A DNA stretch of 64,000 nt, taken from the NCBI RefSeq assembly GCF_028368995.1, contig NZ_JAQNDL010000001.1:3188001-3252000 (forward strand), given 5' to 3'. The notes below the pieces were generated by a model. It saw only the letters and a program-made list of their open reading frames with translations. It had not been told where the DNA came from and made no database searches. Both the position numbers and the translations under genes were made by a program. This DNA comes from Nannocystis bainbridge (lineage in GTDB: Bacteria > Myxococcota_A > Polyangia > Nannocystales > Nannocystaceae). This document shows, in pieces, positions 53,788 to 64,000 of the stretch (the first letter of the stretch is position 1; each line of letters starts with the position of its first letter).

Positions 53788-55251
53788 TCACATCTCCTCC
53801 ATCACCGTGTCGAAGCGGAACCCGCCCCCGTCGGAAACGATGGTCCAGCGGATCACCGGCGCCGTGGTCTCCTCCGTCGCCGGGTCGTAGTCCAGCTCGC
53901 CCGAGGCGCCGCTGACGTTGATGCTCCGCTTGGCCTTGAAGGCGGTCTTGATGCCGTTCCAGGTGTTCGAGACGATGTCGTAGGTCTCGCCGGCGCTGAT
54001 CTTCGTCAGCCCCTCGGCCATCGCCGGACCCTCGATCTTCTGCCCGTTCTGGAAGAACGACCAGGCCGCGCCGTAGATGGCCAGCCAGGTCGCGTCGTAG
54101 GTGTGCGACGCGTACGAGGCGTCCATCGCCTTCTCGGGGAAGGTCGCGTCGTAGGTGGTGTTGAAGAACTGATAGACCTTGCGCGCCGTCGGCTCGCCGG
54201 GGAACACGCCGCGGACGTTGGGGTACAGCCCGGCCGCCTTGGTCTGGGTCTGTGTGATCACGTCGACGTTGTAGGCCGTGTCACCGAAGAAGATCTTGAC
54301 CGCGGGGTCGGCATAAAACGGGTTGGCGCCGGCCGCATTGAGGAAGCTCGTGACCTGGGCGACGTCCGAGGCGATGAAGACGATGGCGAAGTCCTCGGGC
54401 CCGGCGTGCTGGTTGGCGATCTCGACGACCTTGCTCGGGATCTCGCTCGGGCTCTGGTACTCGTCGAGGGTGATCGTGGCGCCGAAGTTCTTCTGCAGCT
54501 CGATCGCCAGGCCCTTGCCGTAGGTGTTGCCCTCGTAGACGACGACGGCGTCGCTGACGGCCTCGTCCTCCATGTACTGGGCCAGCTTGGCGCCGAGCAC
54601 CGAGTCCGGCGGCGCGGTGCGCCAGAACAGCCCCGGCTTGTCAGGGTCGATGTCGCTGAGGCTGGGGCTGGTCGCCGAGGGCGAGATGATCAGCGTGCGC
54701 TCGGCGTGCTCCGCCTTGGCCAGCTCCTTGTAGACGGCCTCGGCCAGGCCCGAGGTGCCGGGCCCGACGATCGCCGGCGTGCCCAGCTCGTCGACCAGGT
54801 ACTTCGCCGCCGCCACCGCGGCCTCTTCGGCGGTGAGGTCGTCGATGCTGGGGTCCTGCTGGTAGTCGCAGTGGACGATGGCGAAGTTGCGGCCGCCGAG
54901 GCCGCTCTTGTTGGCCTCCATCACCGCGAGGGTGGCCGCGTTGACGAGGATCCGGTCGCCGGTGGTCTCGGTGTGGTCGAACAGCGAGCCGAACACGATG
55001 AGGTCGCGGGACTTGTCCGGGGCCTCGAACAGGTCGACGGGGTACACCTCGTCGCAGCGCTCGAACACCTCCGCCTTCTCGCACAGCTGCTGCTCCCCGC
55101 AGGCGTACCCGAGCCCGAAAGCACCCCGGCAGTCGGCGCTGCTCGAGCAGGGCGCGTAGTCGACGCTGGAGACCGCCGAACAGCCGAGAATCGCCGCGAC
55201 CGCGGCCCCCAACACAGGCGGGCCGGCGCGACGAGAGAGGAGGTGCTGCAT
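53788..55251 (-). CDS. Periplasmic ligand-binding lipoprotein (branched-chain amino acid type)
   Basis: A 487-residue lipoprotein (AAILGC, Cys near residue 23). A Cys-rich segment (APCSSSADCRGAFGLGYAC) typical of this group precedes a type-1 periplasmic binding protein domain of the LivJ/receptor-ligand-binding family: FGSLFDHTETTGDRILVNAA, GPGTSGLAEAVYKELA, IISPSATSPSLSD and VVVYEGNTYGKGLA. No ABC permease or ATPase gene is adjacent, so it may serve signalling or a distant transporter. ATG 55251 is chosen: TAAGAT lies 7 nt before it, and an ATG at 55260 adds three residues. Confidence 0.84.
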   Translation of the reverse strand: MQHLLSRRAGPPVLGAAVAAILGCSAVSSVDYAPCSSSADCRGAFGLGYACGEQQLCEKAEVFERCDEVYPVDLFEAPDKSRDLIVFGSLFDHTETTGDRILVNAATLAVMEANKSGLGGRNFAIVHCDYQQDPSIDDLTAEEAAVAAAKYLVDELGTPAIVGPGTSGLAEAVYKELAKAEHAERTLIISPSATSPSLSDIDPDKPGLFWRTAPPDSVLGAKLAQYMEDEAVSDAVVVYEGNTYGKGLAIELQKNFGATITLDEYQSPSEIPSKVVEIANQHAGPEDFAIVFIASDVAQVTSFLNAAGANPFYADPAVKIFFGDTAYNVDVITQTQTKAAGLYPNVRGVFPGEPTARKVYQFFNTTYDATFPEKAMDASYASHTYDATWLAIYGAAWSFFQNGQKIEGPAMAEGLTKISAGETYDIVSNTWNGIKTAFKAKRSINVSGASGELDYDPATEETTAPVIRWTIVSDGGGFRFDTVMEEM

Positions 55252-55258
55252 CGGCGGC

Positions 55259-55264
55259 ATCTTA
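55259..55264 (-). promoter_or_regulatory. -10-like hexamer TAAGAT
   Basis: 7 nt before the ATG at 55251 of the binding-protein gene. Confidence 0.35.
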
Positions 55265-55457
55265 TGCCAAAAAACCAGCGTCTTCCCACCTCGCCACCGT
55301 GACCCGGCACGCACGACCGTCAACCGTTTTACGGGCAACATCCGTGTTTACACCGTCGCGGACGGCTGCTCCCGTGGCCTTTGAGCCCCCGGCGGCGCGA
55401 GCGCGCGCACACGGGCGGCCGGCACGAACCGGGGCCGCGAGCCCTGTCGCCTGGCCT

Positions 55458-55512
55458 CGAGGGCATGTCGCGAAGGGCATGTCACGGAGGACATGTCAGA
55501 AGGGACATGCCC
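55458..55512. repeat. Four palindrome half-sites with an enclosing stem
   Basis: GAGGGCATGTC at the left and GACATGCCCTC at the right are exact complements (11 bp). Between them lie GGGCATGTC and GGACATGTC. The structure ends at the stop codon of the gene at 55513. Confidence 0.75.
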
Positions 55513-56325
55513 TCAGGGCCAGGCGTCGACCGGCGCGGTGGCCTCGGCGACCAACGCCGCGGCCTTGAGCGCCCCCTCGAGCGCGCGCGAGCCCTGCAGG
55601 CGATCGCCGGCCGCGAGGTGGCCGGCGGCGGCCGATCTGAACCAAGGGCCAGCCGCGGTCGCGGCCCGCCAGGCCCGCGCCCGCGCCCGCGCGGCGAACA
55701 CCCACGCCTCCGCGGCGCCGACAGTGCCGGGGGCATGCGAGGCCGTGTCGGCATGCGTCGATCGCGAAGCCTCGGAGGTCTCGCCCAGCGCCGCGGCTGC
55801 CTCTGTCGGCCCCGCTCCCGCGGTCCGCGAGGCATCACCTGCCGCTTCGGGGACCGCGCTTCCCAGCGCCGCGGCCGCGTCGCGGCTGAGCGCGGCGCGC
55901 CGCCAGTGACCGGCGGCTTCGAGGGCACAGCGGCCCGCGGCCAGGCGCGACGCGCCGACCTCCTCCTCGGTGAGGCTGGTCGGGCGTGCGGGGTGACGCG
56001 CCCGCACGGCCTCGATCTCGCGCTCACGATCGCCGGCGATCTGCTCGTACAACGCGGCGGCCGTCTCCGCGGCGATCGCGGCTTGCACCTGCGCAGCGGC
56101 GTGGACCGCCTGCGCGGCCGCCTGCGCCTGCCGCAGCAGCCCGGGCGTGACCTCGCCGGTGACCGCGAGCCCGAGGCGTCGCTGCAGGCCCGCGATCGCG
56201 GCGCTCTCGGTCGAGACGTCCCCCTCGTCGGCGAGCACCGCCAGCGCTTCGAGCAGGCTGCGAACCGCGCGTCCGGCGGGTCCTGGAGCGAGCTGCGGTG
56301 CGGTGGGCTGTGGCGCCTCGCTCAA
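55513..56325 (-). CDS. Ala-rich helical hypothetical protein
   Basis: A predicted 270-residue protein, rich in Ala, Glu and Arg and almost wholly helical (LLRQAQAAAQAVHAAAQVQA, AAALYEQIAGDREREIEA). There is no signal peptide and no recognised family. The frame is supported by strong third-position G/C and by its fit between the palindrome cluster and the divergent kinase gene. The start is uncertain: TTG at 56325 with GAGG 5 nt upstream is preferred over a GTG at 56352. With the kinase gene at 56363 it shares a short divergent control region. Confidence 0.5.
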   Translation of the reverse strand: MSEAPQPTAPQLAPGPAGRAVRSLLEALAVLADEGDVSTESAAIAGLQRRLGLAVTGEVTPGLLRQAQAAAQAVHAAAQVQAAIAAETAAALYEQIAGDREREIEAVRARHPARPTSLTEEEVGASRLAAGRCALEAAGHWRRAALSRDAAAALGSAVPEAAGDASRTAGAGPTEAAAALGETSEASRSTHADTASHAPGTVGAAEAWVFAARARARAWRAATAAGPWFRSAAAGHLAAGDRLQGSRALEGALKAAALVAEATAPVDAWP

Positions 56326-56347
56326 GCGTCCTCGGCGAGCGGGATGG

Positions 56348-56353
56348 TACACT
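56348..56353 (+). promoter_or_regulatory. -10-like hexamer TACACT before the TPR kinase
   Basis: 9 nt before a TTG at 56363. The overlapping ATGGTA reads TACCAT on the other strand and could serve the divergent gene. Confidence 0.4.
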
Positions 56354-56362
56354 GCCCGCCCG

Positions 56363-59611
<3,249 letters not shown>

Positions 59612-59821
59612 CGAGATGTCCCGAGGGACATGTCGATCTCGGGCCGCGCGACGGCCGAACGACATGACTCGCGAGACAGGTGTCGTTAGTCAGCGCTGAC
59701 GCGCGTCGACGCCTGGCTCAAGAAGCAGGGCCAGCGCTGATAGGCTGTCCCGAGGGACATGTCGATTTGCGGCCGCGCGACGGCCGAACTGCATGGCCCG
59801 AGAGGTAGCTGTCTTCAGGTC

Positions 59822-59933
59822 GATCGTCGACCTGGCCCGAGAGACAGCCGCGTCGTTCTGTCCTGAGAGACATCCGCCGGGCTCGGCGTCACGCCATTCC
59901 GACATGTCATCCCGGACGCGTCATACTTTATAG
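59822..59933. repeat. Further degenerate palindromes
   Basis: CTGGCCCGAGAGACAG, TCTGTCCTGAGAGACATCC and TTCCGACATGTCATCCCGGA. No coding sequence is seen between the duplication and 60110. Confidence 0.55.
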
Positions 59934-59985
59934 AAAAAATAGGTCGTCTCGATGGACATGGATAGGCGTTAGCGTCCATCGAGAC
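59934..59985 (-). terminator. Minus-strand intrinsic terminator
   Basis: GTCTCGATGGAC (59946-59957) and GTCCATCGAGAC (59974-59985) form a perfect 12-bp stem with a 16-nt loop. On the minus strand a TTTTTT run follows within 7 nt (59939-59934). It lies 125 nt after the ADYC gene stop. Confidence 0.8.
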
Positions 59986-60110
59986 CGCGATACGAATAGA
60001 GGACACGTGACATCTTCGGTCCGCTCGCATAGCGCGAGAGCGGCGCGCGCCGGGGCCGGTTCGTGGCAGGACCCGGCGCGCGCCCGAGGAACCCCTGGCG
60101 AGGCGCGAGC

Positions 60111-61124
60111 TCAGGGGGCTTTGGTCCAGAAGAGGCCGTCGGAGAAGTCATCGAGATCGGAGCTCTTGCAGTCTGGCAGCGCCGCGCCGTTGCACTCGAC
60201 GCCGGTCAGCTGGAATTCGGGGCGACGCGGGCGGGTCACGCAGGCGGCGCCCTTGGGGCCGAAGATCGCCTCGGTCTTGAGGGTCGAGTTGGCGAAGTTG
60301 TGGATGCCCCACTTGTCCTCGAGGTCGATCGCCGTGCCCGATTTGGTCCACGAGTCGCCGTCGCCGCAGTAGTCGGCGCGGATCGTGCGGATGGCGCCCA
60401 TGAACTCGTAGTAGCCGATGTCCCACGGGCGGTAGCCCCACAGCGCGGCCTTGCCGATGCCGCCGTCGAGACAGGCGATGTTGATCAGGTCTTCCTTGTG
60501 GTCGACGTAGCCGTCGTCCATGTCGACGTGCAGGCCCTCGTAGACCACCGCCTCGAGGCCCTCGCCGTTGAGGTCGCCGCACGCGGCCAGCAGCGAGGTG
60601 TTTTTGATCGACTGGTACTTCTTGGTGTAGAAGTGCATCCCGTAGGCCGGGTCCTTCGGGTACGCGAACACGTACTTGTGATTTTGGTCGGCGCTGTCGA
60701 AGCGATACGAGTGGACGTACATCGTGCGCTTGCCCAGGCCGCCGCCGAAGGTGGCGAGCTCCCAGCGCGAGCCGGTGAAGTCCTTGCCCTTGTAGACGGT
60801 CCCCTTGACGCGGCCGTACAGCTGGCCCTTCTCCGACCACTGCTCGTCGAGCTTCAGCCAGGTGACCTGGTCCTTGTACATGATCTTGAGGTAGACCCCG
60901 AGCAGCTGGACGTCCTCGTGCTTCTCGCCCTTGCGGTTGATCTCGTGCAGCAGGTGATCGCCGATCGCGCTGGTGTTGAGGAGCAGGCCGCCGTTGCCGA
61001 AACCACCGGGGCGAAAGTCGACATCGCCGGGTGCGCCGAACTCGTCGTCGAGGGCCTCGTCACAGGCAGAAGCGGCCGAAAGGGACAGGGCGAGGGCGAG
61101 GAGGAGTTGGGTGCGGGACATCAT
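60111..61124 (-). CDS. ADYC-domain lipoprotein
   Basis: A 337-residue lipoprotein (LSLSAASAC, Cys21). The C-terminal two thirds contain the IRADYCGDGDSWTKSG segment that names the myxobacterial ADYC domain, with further paired Cys (AACGDLN, NIACLDGG, AACVTRP) and conserved aromatic residues (WGYRPWDIGYYEFMG). The domain is exported in all known cases and of unknown function. Two adjacent ATGs exist (61124 and 61121); GGAG lies 3 and 6 nt upstream respectively. It is divergent from the sigma-factor gene. The terminator at 59934-59985 ends its transcript. Confidence 0.84.
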   Translation of the reverse strand: MMSRTQLLLALALSLSAASACDEALDDEFGAPGDVDFRPGGFGNGGLLLNTSAIGDHLLHEINRKGEKHEDVQLLGVYLKIMYKDQVTWLKLDEQWSEKGQLYGRVKGTVYKGKDFTGSRWELATFGGGLGKRTMYVHSYRFDSADQNHKYVFAYPKDPAYGMHFYTKKYQSIKNTSLLAACGDLNGEGLEAVVYEGLHVDMDDGYVDHKEDLINIACLDGGIGKAALWGYRPWDIGYYEFMGAIRTIRADYCGDGDSWTKSGTAIDLEDKWGIHNFANSTLKTEAIFGPKGAACVTRPRRPEFQLTGVECNGAALPDCKSSDLDDFSDGLFWTKAP

Positions 61125-61305
61125 GGGCTCCGGGTCGGGGCGACGCTTTCGCGTTCCTCCTTAGAAGTGATCGGGCCCCCACGACCAATTGCGTGGCCCG
61201 ACGATTTTCTTTGCCTGGGCCCGCGGGCTTGATTTCGGGCGCCCCGCGGGCCCGCGCGCAGTTTTTGGCGATCCGCCCGGGCCTGACGGACCACTCACGG
61301 TGGGG

Positions 61306-61311
61306 TATGAT
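61306..61311 (+). promoter_or_regulatory. -10-like hexamer TATGAT before the sigma-factor gene
   Basis: 10 nt before the ATG at 61322; supports this start rather than the longer open frame to 61031. Confidence 0.4.
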
Positions 61312-61321
61312 GTGGACGCCG

Positions 61322-61936
61322 ATGCATGACGATCAGCAGCTCCTCGAGTCCTGGCGCCGAGGCGACGACGACGCCGGCGAGCAGCTGTTCGAGCACTACT
61401 ACGAGGGGCTCTCTCGCTTCTTCCGCTCCAAGGCCGGAGACGGGGCCGCGGACCTCATCCAGCGCACGTTCCTGATCTTGCTGGAAACAAAGTCGCGGAT
61501 GCGCGAGGGCACCAGCTTCCATTGCTACCTGTACGGGATCGCCCGCAACGTGCTCTACGAGCACTACCGCGGCAAGCGGCGCGACGGCGAGCGCTTCCAG
61601 CCCGACGAGAACTCGGTCGAGGACCTCGGCCCGACGCCGACGACCCTGATGGCGCAGGCGCAGGAGACCCGGCTGCTGCTGCAGGCGCTGCGCCACATCC
61701 CGCTCGAATCACAGCTGATCCTCGAGCTGTATTACTGGGAGCAGATGACGGCCAAGGAGATCGCCGACGTGCTCGAGGTCCCCGAGGGCACGGCCCGCAC
61801 GCGGATCCGTCGCGCCAAGCAGCTGCTCGAGGCCCAGCTCGCCGCGCTCGCCGACACCCCTCAGCTCCTGCAGAGCACCGTGACCGACCTCGACAGCTGG
61901 GCTCAGCATCTGCGCACGGCCCTCAAGCCGCGCTAG
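61322..61936 (+). CDS. ECF-type RNA polymerase sigma factor
   Basis: A 204-residue sigma factor with region 2 (YYEGLSRFFRSKAGDGAADLIQRTF, then FHCYLYGIARNVLYEHYR for -10 recognition) and region 4 (LELYYWEQMTAKEIADVLEVPEGTARTRIRRAK for -35 recognition). There is no anti-sigma gene beside it. The gene 103 nt downstream is a Ser/Thr kinase. In planctomycetes and myxobacteria several ECF groups are encoded next to such kinases and are thought to be controlled by phosphorylation, so that is the likely regulation (inference). It may direct transcription of the kinase gene through the nested palindrome between them. Confidence 0.92.
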   Translation: MHDDQQLLESWRRGDDDAGEQLFEHYYEGLSRFFRSKAGDGAADLIQRTFLILLETKSRMREGTSFHCYLYGIARNVLYEHYRGKRRDGERFQPDENSVEDLGPTPTTLMAQAQETRLLLQALRHIPLESQLILELYYWEQMTAKEIADVLEVPEGTARTRIRRAKQLLEAQLAALADTPQLLQSTVTDLDSWAQHLRTALKPR

Positions 61937-61960
61937 CCGCTATCATCGCGAGGTGTCCGC

Positions 61961-62020
61961 CCGGGGCCCGATTTCGCGCCGATCGCAATCGTACGATCGG
62001 CGCAATTGCCGGGGCCCCGG
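61961..62020. promoter_or_regulatory. Nested palindrome between sigma factor and kinase genes
   Basis: The inner arms GCGCCGATCG (61976-61985) and CGATCGGCGC (61994-62003) flank CAATCGTA. The outer arms CCGGGGCCC (61961-61969) and GGGCCCCGG (62012-62020) are also exact complements. The structure fills the short gap and could be a DNA operator, a leader hairpin in the kinase message, or both. It is unrelated to the TGTCC family. Confidence 0.65.
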
Positions 62021-62039
62021 GAGTCACTGAAACGGGGAG

Positions 62040-64000
62040 ATGGTCCCTCTCCGCCGCGTCCCCATTTTGACCGCCGACAAGGACATCAGCCTCGAGCAGA
62101 CGGCCATCTCGGCGGACGGGCACCTGTCCGAGCCGCCGGACCGCTCGCGGGCGAGGATCGCGTTCGAGGAGACCCGCATCGGCGAGTCGAGCGCGGGCGA
62201 CGAGCCGCTCGACTCGCGCCCGCCCGAGGCCGACATCGGCCTGCTCGAGACGCGCCACTCGGCGGCGCCGCACGGCGACAAGCTGCCGCGCCTCGGCGAC
62301 GGCGGCGACGAGCAGCGGATGAAGGCCCTCATCAAGGGCAAGCTGTTCCGCGCCCGCAGCACGCCGATCAAGATCGGTCGCTTCACGGTGCTCGACCGCC
62401 TCGGCGAGGGCGGCATGGGCGTGGTCTACACCGCGTACGACGACAAGCTCGAGCGCAAGGTCGCGGTCAAGGTCCTGCGCGGCGAGACCACCCGCGTCGA
62501 CGAGACCGGGCGCCACCGACTGATGCGCGAGGCGCAGGCGATGGCCCGCCTGTCGCACCCCAACATCGTCACGGTGCACGAGGTCGGCGACTTCGAGGAC
62601 CAGGTGTTCGTGGCGATGGAGTTCGTGCGCGGCATGAGCCTCGACGCGTGGATGCGCCGGCGCGACCGCTCGTGGCGCGAGGTCCTGGCGGTGTTCGTGC
62701 GAGCCGGCCGCGGCCTGCAGGCGGCCCACGCGGCCGGCATCATTCACCGCGACTTCAAGCCGCACAACGTGCTCGTCGGCGACGACGGGGCGGTCAAGGT
62801 CCTCGATTTCGGCCTGGCCCGGGCGATCGAGCACGCCGGCAGCGACGACCTGGCGATCACGGCCTCGAGCGGCGAGTCGGCCGGCCACGCGCTGATGGTG
62901 CCGCTGACGCAGACCGGCGCGATCATGGGGACGCCGGCGTACATGGCCCCGGAGCAGCACGAGGGCCGCACGGCCAGCGCCGCCAGCGATCAGTTCGCGT
63001 TCTGCATCTCGCTGTACGAGGGGCTCTACAAGCGCCACCCGTTCTCGACCGACTCGCTGGCGAGCCTGATCAGCGACGCGATCCTCGGCCGGGTCGCGCC
63101 GGCGCCGGCGGGCTCGAAGGTGCCGTCGCGGATCTACAAGGCGCTGCAGCGCGGGCTGTCGGTCGCCACCGATCGCCGGTTCGCGTCGATGGCCGACCTG
63201 CTGACCGAGCTGGAGCGCGACCCCGAGGTCCGGCGCCGGCGTGCATTCGCCGGGACCGCGCTGGCCGGGCTGGTCGGCGCGGCCGGCTTCGGCGCCGCCG
63301 CCATGCAGCAGCCCGTGGCGGCGCCGATCTGCGACGCCGCCGCCAGCGAGCTGGCCGGGGTGTGGAGCGGCGAGCGCGGCGAGGCTGTCCATTCGGCCAT
63401 GTTGGCGACCGGGGTGCCGTACGCCGCCGACACCTGGTCCAAAGTACAGCCGCAGCTGCAGGCCTACGCCGACGCGTGGGTCGGCATGCGCGGCGAGGCG
63501 TGTACGACCCACGCCTCGGGCCACCAGTCGGACCCGCTGTTCGACCTGCGCACCGCCTGCCTCGACCAGCGCCGGGCCAGCTTCGCCGGGCTGGTCGACA
63601 CGCTGGCCTCGGCCGACGCGGTGGTGATGGAGAAGGCGATGCAGGCGCTGGCGTCGCTGCCGACGATCGAGCGCTGCGGCGACGTCGCGGCGCTGACCGC
63701 CGAGGTCGCGCCGCCCGACGATGCGCGGGCGCGGGTGCGGGTGCAGGCGGTGCGCGAGGCGCTGGCGCGGGCGGCCGTGCAGGAGCAGGCGGGCCGCTAC
63801 CACGCCGGGCTGGCGACGATCGCTTCGATGGAAGGCGAGACGGCGGCGCTCGCTTACCCGCCGCTGCGCGGCGAGGTGGCGCTGCGCCGGGGCAGCTTGC
63901 AGATGGAGGCTGGCGACTTCCCGGCCGCCGACGCGGCGTTCGGCCAGGCGCTGTGGACGGCGGTCGCCGCCGACGACGCCCGCACCGCGGCCCAGGCGGT
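62040..64000 (+). CDS. TPR-type Ser/Thr kinase, C-terminus beyond the window
   Basis: The first 653 codons of a second large kinase like the one at 56363. A ~115-residue charged leader is followed by the catalytic domain: LGEGGMGVVYTAYD, VAVKVLRGE, HRDFKPHNVLV, DFGLARAIE, GTPAYMAPEQHE and DQFAFCISLYEGLY. A likely membrane helix (AFAGTALAGLVGAAGFGAAAM) leads to a helical region related to the start of the other kinase's tail (CDAAASELAGVWSGER, LRTACLDQRRASF), so TPR repeats are expected past the edge. GGGGAG abuts the ATG. Codons near 63391 (GEAVHSAM) resemble a palindrome copy. It is probably linked functionally to the ECF sigma factor upstream. Confidence 0.88.
   Translation, partial: MVPLRRVPILTADKDISLEQTAISADGHLSEPPDRSRARIAFEETRIGESSAGDEPLDSRPPEADIGLLETRHSAAPHGDKLPRLGDGGDEQRMKALIKGKLFRARSTPIKIGRFTVLDRLGEGGMGVVYTAYDDKLERKVAVKVLRGETTRVDETGRHRLMREAQAMARLSHPNIVTVHEVGDFEDQVFVAMEFVRGMSLDAWMRRRDRSWREVLAVFVRAGRGLQAAHAAGIIHRDFKPHNVLVGDDGAVKVLDFGLARAIEHAGSDDLAITASSGESAGHALMVPLTQTGAIMGTPAYMAPEQHEGRTASAASDQFAFCISLYEGLYKRHPFSTDSLASLISDAILGRVAPAPAGSKVPSRIYKALQRGLSVATDRRFASMADLLTELERDPEVRRRRAFAGTALAGLVGAAGFGAAAMQQPVAAPICDAAASELAGVWSGERGEAVHSAMLATGVPYAADTWSKVQPQLQAYADAWVGMRGEACTTHASGHQSDPLFDLRTACLDQRRASFAGLVDTLASADAVVMEKAMQALASLPTIERCGDVAALTAEVAPPDDARARVRVQAVREALARAAVQEQAGRYHAGLATIASMEGETAALAYPPLRGEVALRRGSLQMEAGDFPAADAAFGQALWTAVAADDARTAAQA

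Overview
The window is very GC-rich bacterial DNA with almost every third codon position G or C. Its gene content points to a myxobacterium (Myxococcota, class Polyangia), most likely of the Nannocystis group. The pointers are five eukaryotic-type Ser/Thr kinases (two with TPR-type tails), an ECF sigma factor next to a kinase, large (hybrid) histidine kinases, many Cys-rich lipoproteins with Ser/Thr linkers, an ADYC-domain lipoprotein, and a haem-lipoprotein/DUF1501 pair. The taxonomic call is inference. No rRNA, tRNA, prophage, transposase or true CRISPR array was seen.

Layout. 1-13.1 kb: an edge-truncated gene, a MoaD-MoaE fusion, a membrane protein fused to a spermidine-synthase-like domain, a membrane histidine kinase, the secreted haem lipoprotein/DUF1501 pair, a Ser/Thr kinase and a glyoxalase-fold protein. 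13.2-19.6 kb: a polytopic glycosyltransferase-like protein, a degenerate kinase, a three-gene surface-glycan operon (FAD flavoprotein, GT2, polysaccharide deacetylase) and an RNase HI running into it. 19.8-29.3 kb: a small lipoprotein, a Lys-rich small protein, a minus-strand envelope operon (thioredoxin-like lipoprotein, S55 peptidase, beta-propeller protein) and a hybrid histidine kinase. 29.6-39.4 kb: RadC, an SDR, an orphan DNA methylase, an esterase, an MBL-fold protein, a tandem glutaredoxin-like protein, a Septu-type defence pair (PtuA ATPase and PtuB HNH nuclease) and an aldo/keto reductase. 39.5-55.3 kb: an ABC exporter with a cyclic-nucleotide-binding tail, a SET-domain protein, a TPR membrane protein, a run of lipoproteins (zinc peptidase, Cys-rich, vWA-like, beta-propeller-like), a PASTA-less Ser/Thr kinase and a periplasmic binding protein. 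55.5-64 kb: a TPR kinase, an ADYC lipoprotein, and an ECF sigma factor followed by a second TPR-type kinase that runs off the window.

The most unusual feature is not a gene. More than 40 copies or half-copies of a short palindrome, with arms of the form TGTCC...GGACA (variants (C)ATGTCC/GGACAT(G) and CCTGTCC/GGACAGG; loops often TTCG, CGAA, ATTC or TCCG), lie in nearly every intergenic gap and sometimes inside genes. Some copies look like terminators, some supply the start codon or ribosome-binding sequence of the next gene, and one is a perfect 20-bp palindrome read in frame through a histidine kinase. The same gaps hold local duplications: the 3' ends of two genes are tandemly copied downstream, and pieces of a TPR gene recur 3 kb away. 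A second window-wide pattern is a -10-like hexamer (TACACT, TATACT, TACTCT and similar) 7-16 nt before many start codons. This suggests that leaderless or very short-leader transcripts are common, and it was used to choose starts.
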